A program made the position numbers and the translations under genes. Positions 26,093-34,682 of a stretch of DNA of 64,000 bases are shown one piece after another. The first letter of the stretch is position 1, and each line of letters opens with the position of its first letter. The notes under the pieces are model-generated. The model was not told the origin of the DNA. It did not search any database and saw nothing but the letters and a program-made list of their open reading frames with translations. The stretch is taken from assembly GCF_026343115.1 (NCBI RefSeq), contig NZ_JAPEMC010000002.1:434001-498000 (forward strand). Reading direction: 5' to 3'. Source of the stretch: Streptomyces sp. NBC_00102 (GTDB lineage Bacteria; Actinomycetota; Actinomycetes; Streptomycetales; Streptomycetaceae).

Positions 26093-26849
26093 ACTCCGTC
26101 CGGTCGTGCACCCCCCGGGCGTGAAGGACCGCCGCAGCGGTGAGCACTGGGGCGGTCGGCTCTACATGCGTGAGATCTCCTTGCGCATCGACCGGCACCT
26201 GGTGAACACCCGGATCACCCCCAACCAGCTGACCTACGTCATGACCATCGCCGGCGTGCTCGCCGCGCCCGCCCTGCTCGTCCCCGGCATACCGGGAGCG
26301 GTGCTGGGTGTCGTCATGGTCCAGCTCTACCTCCTGCTCGACTGCGTCGACGGTGAGGTGGCGCGCTGGAAGAAGCAGTTCTCGCTGGGCGGGGTCTACC
26401 TCGACCGGGTCGGCGCCTACCTGTGCGACGCCGCCGTGCTCGTCGGGCTCGGCCTGCGCGCCGCCGACATGTTCGGCACCGGGCGGATCGACTGGCTCTG
26501 GGCCTTCCTCGGCACCCTCGCCGCCCTCGGCGCCATCCTGATCAAGGCGGAGACCGACCTCGTCGGCGTCGCGCGCCACCAGGGCGGGCTGCCGCCCGTC
26601 AAGGAAGCCGCGTCCGAGCCCCGCTCCTCCGGCATGGCGTTCGCGCGCCGCGCCGCCGGAGCGCTCAAGTTCCACCGCCTGATCCTCGGTGTCGAGGCGT
26701 CCCTGGTCGTCCTGGCCGCCGCCATCGCCGACATGGTCAGGGGCGACCTCTTCTTCACCCGCCTCGCGGTCGCGGTCCTGGCGGGCATCGCCCTGCTCCA
26801 GACCGTCCTGCACCTGGTGTCGATCCTGGCGTCCAGCCGTCTGAAGTGA
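26070..26849 (+). CDS. CDP-alcohol phosphotransferase-family membrane protein with altered active-site motif
   Basis: The 259-residue protein has about six membrane segments and the CDP-alcohol motif: DCVDGEVAR at residues 91-99, Gly 108 and Asp 112. The fourth motif Asp, expected at residue 116, is Ala (LDRVGAYLCD). In characterised enzymes that Asp is the proposed catalytic base, so activity may be changed or lost. A cytoplasmic loop near residues 165-195 is charged. The gene overlaps the end of the dehydrogenase gene by 23 bp and precedes the glycosyltransferase by 7 bp. It is the second such protein in the operon, and the pair may act on different acceptors. Confidence 0.84.
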   Translation: MQKPSVAELRPVVHPPGVKDRRSGEHWGGRLYMREISLRIDRHLVNTRITPNQLTYVMTIAGVLAAPALLVPGIPGAVLGVVMVQLYLLLDCVDGEVARWKKQFSLGGVYLDRVGAYLCDAAVLVGLGLRAADMFGTGRIDWLWAFLGTLAALGAILIKAETDLVGVARHQGGLPPVKEAASEPRSSGMAFARRAAGALKFHRLILGVEASLVVLAAAIADMVRGDLFFTRLAVAVLAGIALLQTVLHLVSILASSRLK

Positions 26850-26856
26850 GTACCCC

Positions 26857-27729
26857 ATGAAACTCGGCGCGGTCATCATCACCATGGGCAACCGTCCCGT
26901 GGAGCTGCGCGCCCTCCTCGATTCGGTCGCCGCGCAGGACGGCGACCGGATCGAGGTCGTGGTCGTCGGCAACGGCGCCCCCGTGCCGGACGTCCCCGAA
27001 GGCGTCCGGACCGTGGAACTGCCCGAGAACCTCGGCATCCCGGGCGGCCGCAACGTCGGCATCGAGGCGTTCGGCCCCGGCGGCACCGACGTGGACGTGC
27101 TGCTCTTCCTCGACGACGACGGCCGGCTGGCGAGGACCGACACGGCCGAACTGTGCCGCCGGGCGTTCGAGGCGGACCCGGAGCTGGGCATCGTCAGCTT
27201 CCGCATCGCCGACCCCGAGACCGGCGTCACCCAGCGGCGGCACGTTCCCCGGCTGCGCGCCTCGGACCCGATGCACTCCTCCCGGGTGACGACCTTCCTC
27301 GGCGGCGCCAACGCGGTGCGCACCGCCGTGCTCGCCCAGGTCGGCGGACTGCCCGACGCGTTCTTCTACGCCCACGAGGAGACCGACCTCGCCTGGCGGG
27401 CGCTCGACGCCGGGTGGCTGATCGACTACCGCGCGGACATGGTGCTCAGCCATCCGGCCACCGCTCCCTCCCGGCACGCCGTCTACCACCGGATGGTCGC
27501 CCGCAACCGGGTCTGGCTCGCCAGGCGCAATCTCCCCGCTCCGCTGGTCCCGGTCTACCTGGGAACCTGGGTGTTGCTCACCCTGGTGCGGCGACCCTCG
27601 GTCCCCGCGCTCAAGGCGTGGTTCGGCGGTTTCCGGGAAGGATGGACGGCACCCTGCGGCCCCCGGCGTCCCATGCGGTGGCGCACGGTCTGGCGGCTGA
27701 CGAAGCTGGGCCGTCCCCCGGTGATCTGA
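26857..27729 (+). CDS. GT2-family glycosyltransferase
   Basis: The 290-residue protein has a GT-A fold: VIITMGNRPVELRALLDSV at the N-terminus, VVVVGNGAP, LPENLGIPGGRNVGIEA, the metal-binding LFLDDDG (DXD), and HEETDLAWR, the ED-type catalytic segment. Enzymes like this transfer a sugar from a nucleotide sugar to a lipid carrier or polymer at the inner face of the membrane. The C-terminal third is basic and may sit on the membrane. It follows the CDP-alcohol gene by 7 bp and is separated from the exporter genes by a hairpin element. The sugar donor is unknown. Confidence 0.9.
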   Translation: MKLGAVIITMGNRPVELRALLDSVAAQDGDRIEVVVVGNGAPVPDVPEGVRTVELPENLGIPGGRNVGIEAFGPGGTDVDVLLFLDDDGRLARTDTAELCRRAFEADPELGIVSFRIADPETGVTQRRHVPRLRASDPMHSSRVTTFLGGANAVRTAVLAQVGGLPDAFFYAHEETDLAWRALDAGWLIDYRADMVLSHPATAPSRHAVYHRMVARNRVWLARRNLPAPLVPVYLGTWVLLTLVRRPSVPALKAWFGGFREGWTAPCGPRRPMRWRTVWRLTKLGRPPVI

Positions 27730-27738
27730 CCGGCTCCG

Positions 27739-27904
27739 AGAGCCTGTCGGGTGGCCTTCGACCGGTCGGTGGACGCGGTCGGGTGCGTGCGATTCCAAGG
27801 CGGCGGGATGGCCTCGTAGTGGAGCTACGGGGACGTTCCGGCACCGGGGGAGGCGTGCGTGCCAGGGCGTGGCCGCCCGATCGGAGGCCGCCCCGACTGG
27901 TTCT
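27739..27904. repeat. 166-bp imperfect inverted-repeat element (MITE-like) between glycosyltransferase and exporter genes
   Basis: The ends are related inverted repeats: GAGCCTGTCGGG at 27740 pairs with CCCCGACTGGTTC ending at 27903 (about 18 of 23 positions over the outer arms). A central hairpin CGTAG/CTACG (27815-27819 and 27825-27829) lies exactly in the middle. Weaker complementarity continues between the ends and the centre. The element contains no gene and lies 9 bp after the glycosyltransferase stop. From memory, similar sequences recur in intergenic positions in Streptomyces genomes, but copy number here is not known. Confidence 0.55.
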
Positions 27905-28001
27905 GAGACCATGGGACCCGTACGCATTCCTTTCCGGGTCCTGTCCGCCTGCGCCGCGCTCCTTCACCGGCCGCGTGGATCGAAGACGAGAGTTTCCATC
28001 T

Positions 28002-28931
28002 GTGAGTGACACAACGCACGACGGGCGGGTCGCCATGAGCATCCCCCCGTCGGCCGACGAGGGGCTGAGCCCGGCGCAGCTGGCCGAGAAGTACGGCCTC
28101 ACCGTGAGCGGCGCCCGGCCCGGGCTGTTCGCCTACGTCCGCCAGCTCTGGGGCCGCCGCCACTTCATCATGGCGTTCTCCCGGGCGAAGCTGACCGCTC
28201 AGTACAGCCAGGCCAAGCTCGGCCAGCTGTGGCAGGTGGCCACCCCGCTGCTGAACGCACTGGTCTACTACCTGATCTTCGGCCTGATCCTCGGCACGCA
28301 GAAGGGGATGGGCCAGGACGTCTTCATCCCGTTCCTGGTGACCGGCATCTTCGTCTTCACCTTCACCCAGAGCTCGGTCATGGCGGGCGTCCGCTCGATC
28401 TCCGGCAACCTCGGCCTGGTGCGGGCCCTGCACTTCCCCCGCGCCTCGCTGCCGATCTCGTTCTCCCTCCAGCAGCTCCAGCAACTGCTGTACTCGATGA
28501 TCGTGCTGGTGGCGATCGCCGTGGCGTTCGGGAACTACCCCACCCTCTCGTGGCTGCTGGTGATCCCCGCCCTGGCGCTCCAGTTCTGCTTCAACACCGG
28601 ACTCGCGATGGTCATGGCCCGCCTCGGGAGCAAGACCCCCGACCTGGCGCAGCTGATGCCCTTCGTGATGCGGACCTGGATGTACGCGTCCGGCGTCATG
28701 TTCTCCATCAGGCTGATGCTCCAGGACAAGCCGCAGTGGATCGCCAACGTGCTCCAGTACAACCCGGCGGCCATCTACATGGACCTGGTCCGCTTCGCCC
28801 TCATCGACGGCTACGGCGCGGAGAACCTCCCGGCCCACGTCTGGGTCGTCGCCACCGCCTGGGCGCTCGCTGTGGGAGCCCTGGGCTTCGTGTACTTCTG
28901 GAAGGCAGAGGAGCGGTACGGCCGTGGCTGA
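28002..28931 (+). CDS. ABC-2-type polysaccharide exporter permease (TagG/Wzm-like)
   Basis: The 309-residue protein has a hydrophilic N-terminus and six membrane segments in the ABC-2 exporter pattern. FSRAKLTAQYSQAKLGQLWQVATPLL precedes segment 1, and later come VRALHFPRASLPISF and MPFVMRTWMYASGVMFS, as in TagG/Wzm permeases. These export undecaprenyl- or lipid-linked glycans. The GTG at 28002 has only a modest ribosome site (GAGAG); an in-frame ATG at 28035 is the alternative. Its end overlaps the ATPase gene by 8 bp, so the two are a pair. Confidence 0.91.
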   Translation: MSDTTHDGRVAMSIPPSADEGLSPAQLAEKYGLTVSGARPGLFAYVRQLWGRRHFIMAFSRAKLTAQYSQAKLGQLWQVATPLLNALVYYLIFGLILGTQKGMGQDVFIPFLVTGIFVFTFTQSSVMAGVRSISGNLGLVRALHFPRASLPISFSLQQLQQLLYSMIVLVAIAVAFGNYPTLSWLLVIPALALQFCFNTGLAMVMARLGSKTPDLAQLMPFVMRTWMYASGVMFSIRLMLQDKPQWIANVLQYNPAAIYMDLVRFALIDGYGAENLPAHVWVVATAWALAVGALGFVYFWKAEERYGRG

Positions 28932-29709
28932 CGACAACACTCAGGGGCGGGTCCCCACCGTCATCGCGGACGGCGTCCACATCGTGTACCGCGTCAGCGG
29001 CGGGGGCGGCGGCAGGGGCAGTGCGACCGCCGCCCTCAGCCGCATGGTCCGCCGGGGCAAGGGCGAGCCCCGCGGCATCCGCAAGGTCCACGCCGTGCGC
29101 GGAGTCACTTTCACCGCGTACCGGGGCGAGGCCATCGGTCTCATCGGCACCAACGGCTCCGGCAAGTCGACGCTGCTGCGCGCCATCGCCGGTCTGCTGC
29201 CGACCGAGAAGGGCCGGGTCTACACGGACGGCCAGCCCTCGCTCCTCGGCGTGAACGCCGCCCTGATGAACGACCTCACCGGCGAGCGCAACGTCGTGCT
29301 CGGCGGACTCGCCATGGGGATGACCCGCGAGGAGATCCGCTCCCGCTACGAGGGGATCGTGGACTTCTCCGGCATCAACGAGAAGGGCGACTTCATCACC
29401 CTTCCGATGCGGACCTACTCCTCCGGCATGGCGGCCCGTCTGCGGTTCTCCATCGCGGCGGCCAAGAACCACGACGTGCTCATGATCGACGAGGCGCTGG
29501 CGACCGGTGACCGGAAGTTCCGGGTCCGTTCCGAGGAGCGCATTCGCGAGCTGCGCAAGGAGGCCGGCACGGTCTTCCTGGTCAGCCACAACAACGGGAC
29601 GATCCGCGACACCTGCGACCGGGTCCTGTGGCTGGAAAAGGGCGAGCTCCTCATGGACGGGCCGACGGAGGAAGTCCTCCGCGCCTACGAGCGGGAGACC
29701 GGCAAGTAG
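28924..29709 (+). CDS. ABC exporter ATPase (TagH/Wzt-like)
   Basis: The 261-residue ATPase has Walker A GTNGSGKST (residues 75-83), signature YSSGMAARL (165-173) and Walker B VLMIDEALATGD. YSSGM with DEAL.TGD is characteristic of polysaccharide-export ATPases (TagH, Wzt, RfbE). The first 60 residues hold a Gly-rich insertion (SGGGGGRGS) common in actinobacterial homologues. No C-terminal carbohydrate-binding domain is present, unlike Wzt of Gram-negatives. GTG start coupled to the permease. A strong terminator follows and ends the operon. Confidence 0.93.
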   Translation: MADDNTQGRVPTVIADGVHIVYRVSGGGGGRGSATAALSRMVRRGKGEPRGIRKVHAVRGVTFTAYRGEAIGLIGTNGSGKSTLLRAIAGLLPTEKGRVYTDGQPSLLGVNAALMNDLTGERNVVLGGLAMGMTREEIRSRYEGIVDFSGINEKGDFITLPMRTYSSGMAARLRFSIAAAKNHDVLMIDEALATGDRKFRVRSEERIRELRKEAGTVFLVSHNNGTIRDTCDRVLWLEKGELLMDGPTEEVLRAYERETGK

Positions 29710-29743
29710 TCCGGCCGACGGGCACGGGCCGGACACCGCGGGT

Positions 29744-29773
29744 GCCGCCGGGCGAAACGGTTCGCCCGGCGGC
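29744..29773 (+). terminator. Hairpin terminator after the exporter operon
   Basis: The arms 29744-29756 and 29761-29773 form a perfect 13-bp GC-rich stem with loop ACGG, 35 bp after the ATPase stop. It separates the glycan operon from the hopanoid operon. Confidence 0.8.
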
Positions 29774-30074
29774 CCTCCTGCGTCCGTCCGCCTGTGGTGG
29801 TAGCCGGAGATCGATTCTCCACCTGGCGGACGATGCCAAGTCTCCCGGAGCCGTGGAAGGTTGGGTCCCAGGGAGCCGGGCGCGACGGTGCGCAACACCC
29901 GGTCGATGCCGTGTGAGCCGTACAACGTAAGCTGTACCGGTGCTGATTCGCGGCAAGTGTGCCGATACGCCCGCAGCACGCGGCCAGGGTGCGCAGGGGC
30001 ACTCGGGAGATCGGGCGGCGTGTCCGAAAAGGGATGTTTTGGGTCAGCAGTGTAGAACGGGAGATGTGACGGCA

Positions 30075-30137
30075 ATGACGGACAATCTCCAGCTCCGACG
30101 TGGTTTCGCCGTCCCCGCGCCGGGCGGTACGACGTGA
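30075..30137 (+). CDS. 20-codon leader frame overlapping hpnC
   Basis: ATG at 30075 with GGGAG about ten bases upstream opens a 20-codon frame (MTDNLQLRRGFAVPAPGGTT). Its TGA overlaps the hpnC GTG in the string GTGA (30134-30137). This arrangement would couple hpnC translation to the leader. No stall motif is evident. It could equally be a chance frame with hpnC served by internal ribosome binding; no good ribosome site lies directly before the hpnC GTG. Confidence 0.4.
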   Translation: MTDNLQLRRGFAVPAPGGTT

Positions 30138-31039
30138 CCCGTACCCACCAGGCGCCGCCCCCGGTCGCCACGCTCGACAAGGCCGCGGACGAGAACTTCC
30201 CCGTGGCTCCCTTCTTTCTGCCCCGCGCCTGGCGCGACGACCTGATGGCGGTCTACGGATACGCCCGGCTCGTCGACGACATCGGCGACGGCGACCTCGC
30301 CCCTGGCGGTGCCGACGCCCGCCACCTGGGCCTGGACCCCGGCGACGACCGGCTCGCCATGCTCGACGCCTTCGAAGCGGATCTGCGGCGCGTCTTCTCG
30401 ACCGACGGGGACGACCCGCACCACCCCCTGCTGCGCGCCCTGCGCCCCACCGTGCGCCGGTGCGCGCTCACCCCCGAGCCGTTCCTCGGACTGATCGAGG
30501 CCAACCGGCAGGACCAGAAGGTCCGCCGCTACGCCGATTTCGACGAGCTCCTCGCGTACTGCGAACTCTCCGCCAACCCCGTCGGCCGGCTGGTTCTCGC
30601 CATCACCGGGACCACCAGCCCGGAGCGGGTACGCCGCTCGGACGCCGTCTGCACCGCGCTGCAGATCGCCGAGCACCTCCAGGACGTCGCCGAGGACCTC
30701 GGCCGCGACCGGATCTACCTGCCCGCCGACGACATGGCGCGCTTCCACGTGACCGAGGCCGACCTGGCCGCGCCGACCGCCGGCGCGTCGCTGCGGGCCC
30801 TGATCGCCTGGGAAGCGGAACGCGCCCGGGAACTGCTGGGTGAGGGCGTCCCCCTGGTGGGTAGCGTCAACGGCAGACTCCGGCTGCTGCTCGCCGGATT
30901 CGTCGCCGGAGGGCGGGCCGCCCTCGACGCGATCACGGCGGCCGGCTTCGACGTACTGCCCGGACCGCCCAAGCCCACGAAGCCCAGCCTGCTGCGGCAC
31001 GTGGGAGTTGTCTTGCGAAGTGCGCGAAGAGAGGGATGA
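30134..31039 (+). CDS. hpnC: Hydroxysqualene synthase (squalene pathway protein HpnC)
   Basis: The 301-residue trans-prenyltransferase-fold enzyme has AVYGYARLVDDIGDGDLAPGG (first Asp-rich motif, about residues 37-57) and ALQIAEHLQDVAEDLGRDRIYLP (second Asp-rich motif). In the HpnCDE route, HpnC converts presqualene diphosphate to hydroxysqualene. The gene is the first of the hopanoid operon and overlaps hpnD in an ATGA. The N-terminus ENFPVAPFFLPRAWRDDL is typical of HpnC rather than HpnD. Confidence 0.94.
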   Translation: MTRTHQAPPPVATLDKAADENFPVAPFFLPRAWRDDLMAVYGYARLVDDIGDGDLAPGGADARHLGLDPGDDRLAMLDAFEADLRRVFSTDGDDPHHPLLRALRPTVRRCALTPEPFLGLIEANRQDQKVRRYADFDELLAYCELSANPVGRLVLAITGTTSPERVRRSDAVCTALQIAEHLQDVAEDLGRDRIYLPADDMARFHVTEADLAAPTAGASLRALIAWEAERARELLGEGVPLVGSVNGRLRLLLAGFVAGGRAALDAITAAGFDVLPGPPKPTKPSLLRHVGVVLRSARREG

Positions 31040-31989
31040 CTCCGAAAGTGGAGGGACAGACGACGTCCATGTCGGCACCGGTGGCGGCTGCGTACAGCTA
31101 CTGCGAGGCCGTCACGGGTCAGCAGGCACGTAACTTCGCCTACGGCATCAGACTGCTGCCGTCCGAGAAGCGGCAGGCGATGTCCGCGCTGTACGCCTTC
31201 TCGCGCAGGGTCGACGACATCGGTGACGGCGAACTCGACCCCGGGACGAAGAAGACACGGCTGGAGAGCACCCGCGAGCTGCTCGGCAGGGTCCGCGACG
31301 GCAAGGTCGAGGAGGACGACACCGACCCGGTGGCCGTCGCGCTCGCCGACGCCGCCCGGCGCTTCCCGCTGCCGCTCGGCGGACTCGACGAGCTGATCGA
31401 CGGCGTGCTCATGGACGTGCGCGGAGCGACGTACGAGACCTGGGACGACCTGAAGACCTACTGCCGCTGCGTCGCCGGAGCCATCGGCCGCCTCAGCCTC
31501 GGCGTCTTCGGCACGGAGCCCGGCGCGCCCGGAGCCGACCGCGCCGCCGAGTACGCCGACACGCTCGGGCTCGCCCTCCAGCTCACCAACATCCTGCGCG
31601 ACGTGCGCGAGGACGCCGGCAACGGCCGTACCTACCTGCCCGCCGACGACCTCGCCAAGTTCGGCTGCTCCGAGGGCTTCCACCGGTCCACCCCGCCGGC
31701 CGGCTCCGACTTCGCGGGCCTCATCCACTTCGAGGTCCGCAGGGCCCGCGCCCTCTTCGCCGAGGGCTACCGGCTGCTCCCGATGCTGGACCGCCGCAGC
31801 GGCGCCTGCGTCGCCGCGATGGCCGGGATCTACCGCCGCCTCCTGGACCGCATCGAGCGCGACCCCGGGGCCGTCCTGCGCGGCCGGGTCTCCCTGCCCG
31901 GCCACGAGAAGGCGTACGTCGCGGTCCGCGGTCTCTCCGGACTCGACGCGCGTCACGTCTCGCGCCTGACCCGGACGGGCCGCCCGTGA
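31036..31989 (+). CDS. hpnD: Presqualene diphosphate synthase HpnD
   Basis: The 317-residue enzyme joins two farnesyl diphosphates to presqualene diphosphate. It has YCEAVTGQQARNFAYGIRLLP, ALYAFSRRVDDIGDGELDPG (first Asp-rich motif) and ALQLTNILRDVREDAGNGRTYLP (second Asp-rich motif). Start at 31036 overlaps the hpnC stop; an ATG at 31069 with GGAGG upstream is an alternative. It lies between hpnC and hpnE, the conserved order of the squalene module. Confidence 0.94.
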   Translation: MTPKVEGQTTSMSAPVAAAYSYCEAVTGQQARNFAYGIRLLPSEKRQAMSALYAFSRRVDDIGDGELDPGTKKTRLESTRELLGRVRDGKVEEDDTDPVAVALADAARRFPLPLGGLDELIDGVLMDVRGATYETWDDLKTYCRCVAGAIGRLSLGVFGTEPGAPGADRAAEYADTLGLALQLTNILRDVREDAGNGRTYLPADDLAKFGCSEGFHRSTPPAGSDFAGLIHFEVRRARALFAEGYRLLPMLDRRSGACVAAMAGIYRRLLDRIERDPGAVLRGRVSLPGHEKAYVAVRGLSGLDARHVSRLTRTGRP

Positions 31990-32089
31990 CCCACCGCGGC
32001 AGGCCCGTGTACCGGGCAACCTTCCTCTGGCCGAACGCGTCCATCCCTGGGACGCTTCTGTGGTCCACGACCCGACGGGAGGGCGAGGC

Positions 32090-33478
32090 ATGACCGGCAC
32101 CGCACCGCTGCCCGCGCGCGCCGTGGTCGTCGGCGGCGGCCTCGCGGGCATTACCTCCGCCCTCCGCCTCGCCGACGCCGGGCTCGACGTGACCCTGCTC
32201 GAAGGCCGCCCCCGGCTCGGAGGGCTCGCCTTCTCCTTCCGCCGCGGCGACCTGACGGTCGACAACGGACAGCACGTCTATCTGCGCTGCTGCACCGCGT
32301 ACCGCTGGTTCCTGGACCGCGTCGGCGCGGCCGGCCTCGCCCCGCTGCAGGACCGCCTCGACGTACCCGTGCTCGACGTGGGCCGCCCCGCCGGACCCCG
32401 GCTCGGAAGGCTGCGGCGCACCAACCTGCCCGTACCGCTGCACCTCGCGGGCGGGCTGGCCGCCTACCCGCACCTCTCGCTCGCCGAGAAGGCGGGCGTC
32501 GGCCGGGCCGCGCTCGCGCTCGGCCGGCTCGACCCGGCGGACCCCGCGCTGGACGACGTCAGCTTCGCCGACTGGCTGCGCCGGTACGGTCAGTCCCCGA
32601 GGACCGTCGAAGCCCTCTGGGACCTCGTGGGGGTCGCCACCCTGAACGCGACCGCCGAGAACGCCTCCATGGCGCTCGCCGCGATGGTCTTCAAGACCGG
32701 CCTGCTCTCCGAGCCCGGCGCCGCCGACATCGGATGGGCGGCCGTTCCGCTCGGCGAACTCCACGACACCCTCGCCCGCAAGGCCCTCGACGCCGCCGGA
32801 GTGCGCACCGAACTGCGCGCCAAGGCCACCTCGCTCACCCGGGCCGAGGACGGAACCTGGACGGTGGAGACCGAGAGCGAGCGGATCGGGGCCGACACCG
32901 TCGTCCTCGCTCTCCCGCAGCGGGAGACCCACGCGCTGCTGCCCGCCGGTGCCATCGAGGACCAGGACCGGCTGCTCGCCATCGAGGACGCCCCCATCCT
33001 CAACGTCCACGTCGTCTACGACCGCAGGGTCCTGCGCCGGCCGTTCTTCGCCGCCCTCGGCTCGCCGGTCCAGTGGGTCTTCGACCGTACCGAACCCTCC
33101 GGGCTCCGCGGCGGCGGACAGTACCTCGCACTGTCGCAGTCGGCCGCGAGGGAAGAGATCGACCTGCCCGTCGCCGAACTGCGCGCCCGCTACCTGCCCG
33201 AGCTGGAGCGTCTCTTCCCGGCGGCGAGGGGAGCGGGCATCCGCGACTTCTTCGTCACCCGCGAGCGCACCGCGACCTTCGCGCCGACCCCCGGCACCGG
33301 CCGGCTCCGCCCCGGAGCCCGTACGGGACTGCCGGGACTCGCCCTCGCGGGCGCGTGGACGGCGACCGGATGGCCCGCCACCATGGAGGGCGCCGTCCGC
33401 AGCGGAACCACCGCCGCCACAACAGCACTCCAGGGGCTCAGGAGCCCTCACGAACATCCGCTGCAGGAGGCGGCATGA
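32090..33478 (+). CDS. hpnE: Hydroxysqualene dehydroxylase HpnE
   Basis: The 462-residue FAD-dependent protein starts with the dinucleotide motif AVVVGGGLAGITSALRLADAG and has LLEGRPRLGGLAFSF, the phytoene-desaturase-like pattern, and a C-terminal FAD motif GLPGLALAGAWTATGWPATMEGAVRSG. HpnE reduces hydroxysqualene to squalene and completes the HpnCDE route. The ATG at 32090 (GAGG upstream) is preferred to GTG 32060. A 100-bp gap precedes it. Its stop overlaps the prenyl synthase start. Confidence 0.94.
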   Translation: MTGTAPLPARAVVVGGGLAGITSALRLADAGLDVTLLEGRPRLGGLAFSFRRGDLTVDNGQHVYLRCCTAYRWFLDRVGAAGLAPLQDRLDVPVLDVGRPAGPRLGRLRRTNLPVPLHLAGGLAAYPHLSLAEKAGVGRAALALGRLDPADPALDDVSFADWLRRYGQSPRTVEALWDLVGVATLNATAENASMALAAMVFKTGLLSEPGAADIGWAAVPLGELHDTLARKALDAAGVRTELRAKATSLTRAEDGTWTVETESERIGADTVVLALPQRETHALLPAGAIEDQDRLLAIEDAPILNVHVVYDRRVLRRPFFAALGSPVQWVFDRTEPSGLRGGGQYLALSQSAAREEIDLPVAELRARYLPELERLFPAARGAGIRDFFVTRERTATFAPTPGTGRLRPGARTGLPGLALAGAWTATGWPATMEGAVRSGTTAATTALQGLRSPHEHPLQEAA

Positions 33479-34578
33479 GCAGTACCACCGGAACAAGAGG
33501 AGAGTCAGTGACCCCGGCGAATCCGGCTTTCGACACCGTGGCGGACACCACGGACGTCACCGCGCTTCTGGAGCGCGGACGGGCCCTGTCAGCGCCGGTG
33601 CTGCGGGCTGCCGTGGACCGGCTCGCGCCGCCCATGGACACCGTGGCGGCCTACCACTTCGGCTGGATCGACGCCGACGGACGGCCCGCCGAGGGCGACG
33701 GCGGCAAGGCCGTGCGCCCCGCGCTCGCGCTGCTGTCGGCCGAGGCGGCCGGCGCACCCGCCGAGGCCGGCATCCCCGGCGCGGTCGCGGTCGAACTCGT
33801 GCACAACTTCTCGCTGCTGCACGACGACCTGATGGACGGCGACGAACAGCGCCGCCACCGCGACACGGTCTGGAAGGTGCACGGCCCGGCCCAGGCGATC
33901 CTCGTCGGCGACGCGCTGTTCGCGCTGGCCAACGAACTCCTCCTGGAGCTCGGCACCGTGGAGGCGGGGCGTGCGGCGCGCCGCCTGACCACCGCCACCC
34001 GCAAGCTCATCGACGGGCAGGCGCAGGACATCTCCTACGAGCACCGCGAGCGGGTCACCGTCGAGGAGTGCCTGGAGATGGAGGGCAACAAGACCGGCGC
34101 GCTCCTCGCCTGCGCCGTCTCCATCGGTGCGGTGCTCGGCGGCGCCGACGACCGCACCGCCGACACCCTGGAGGCCTACGGCTACCACCTGGGCCTCGCC
34201 TTCCAGGCCGTCGACGACCTGCTCGGCATCTGGGGCGACCCGGAGTCCACCGGCAAGCAGACCTGGAGCGACCTGCGCCAGCGCAAGAAGTCGCTGCCGG
34301 TGGTCGCCGCCCTCGCCGCGGGAGGCCCGGCCTCCGAGCGGCTCGGCGCGCTGCTGTCCGCCGATGCCAAGAGCAGCGATTTCGACAGCTTCTCCGAAGA
34401 GGAGTTCGCCGCCCGCGCGGCACTCATCGAGGAGGCGGGCGGCCGCGAGTGGACCGCCCAGGAGGCCCGCCGTCAGCACGCCGTCGCCATCGAGGCGCTG
34501 AACGGTGTCGACATGCCACAGGAAGTACGGGCGCAGCTCACCGCGCTCGCCGATTTCGTCGTCGTCCGAAAGAGATGA
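33475..34578 (+). CDS. Polyprenyl (farnesyl/geranylgeranyl) diphosphate synthase
   Basis: The 367-residue isoprenyl diphosphate synthase has the first Asp-rich motif LLHDDLMDGDEQRR (DDxxD-type) and the second AFQAVDDLLGIWGD, plus the GKQTWSDLRQRKKSLPV loop. It elongates allylic diphosphates; in the hopanoid cluster it probably makes farnesyl diphosphate for HpnD. The residues before the first Asp-rich motif do not settle chain length, so geranylgeranyl diphosphate remains possible. The ATG at 33475 overlaps the hpnE stop with GGAGG upstream; GTG 33508 with AGGAGAG is an alternative start. Confidence 0.93.
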   Translation: MSSTTGTRGESVTPANPAFDTVADTTDVTALLERGRALSAPVLRAAVDRLAPPMDTVAAYHFGWIDADGRPAEGDGGKAVRPALALLSAEAAGAPAEAGIPGAVAVELVHNFSLLHDDLMDGDEQRRHRDTVWKVHGPAQAILVGDALFALANELLLELGTVEAGRAARRLTTATRKLIDGQAQDISYEHRERVTVEECLEMEGNKTGALLACAVSIGAVLGGADDRTADTLEAYGYHLGLAFQAVDDLLGIWGDPESTGKQTWSDLRQRKKSLPVVAALAAGGPASERLGALLSADAKSSDFDSFSEEEFAARAALIEEAGGREWTAQEARRQHAVAIEALNGVDMPQEVRAQLTALADFVVVRKR

Positions 34579-34682
34579 TCACCATTCGTATATGACTCGC
34601 AGTCGCCGGCCGGTGTTCCTCGGGACACCGGCCGACGGAGACCCCAGCACAGCAGAGGACCGAACTGCACGAAGGGGAAGCC

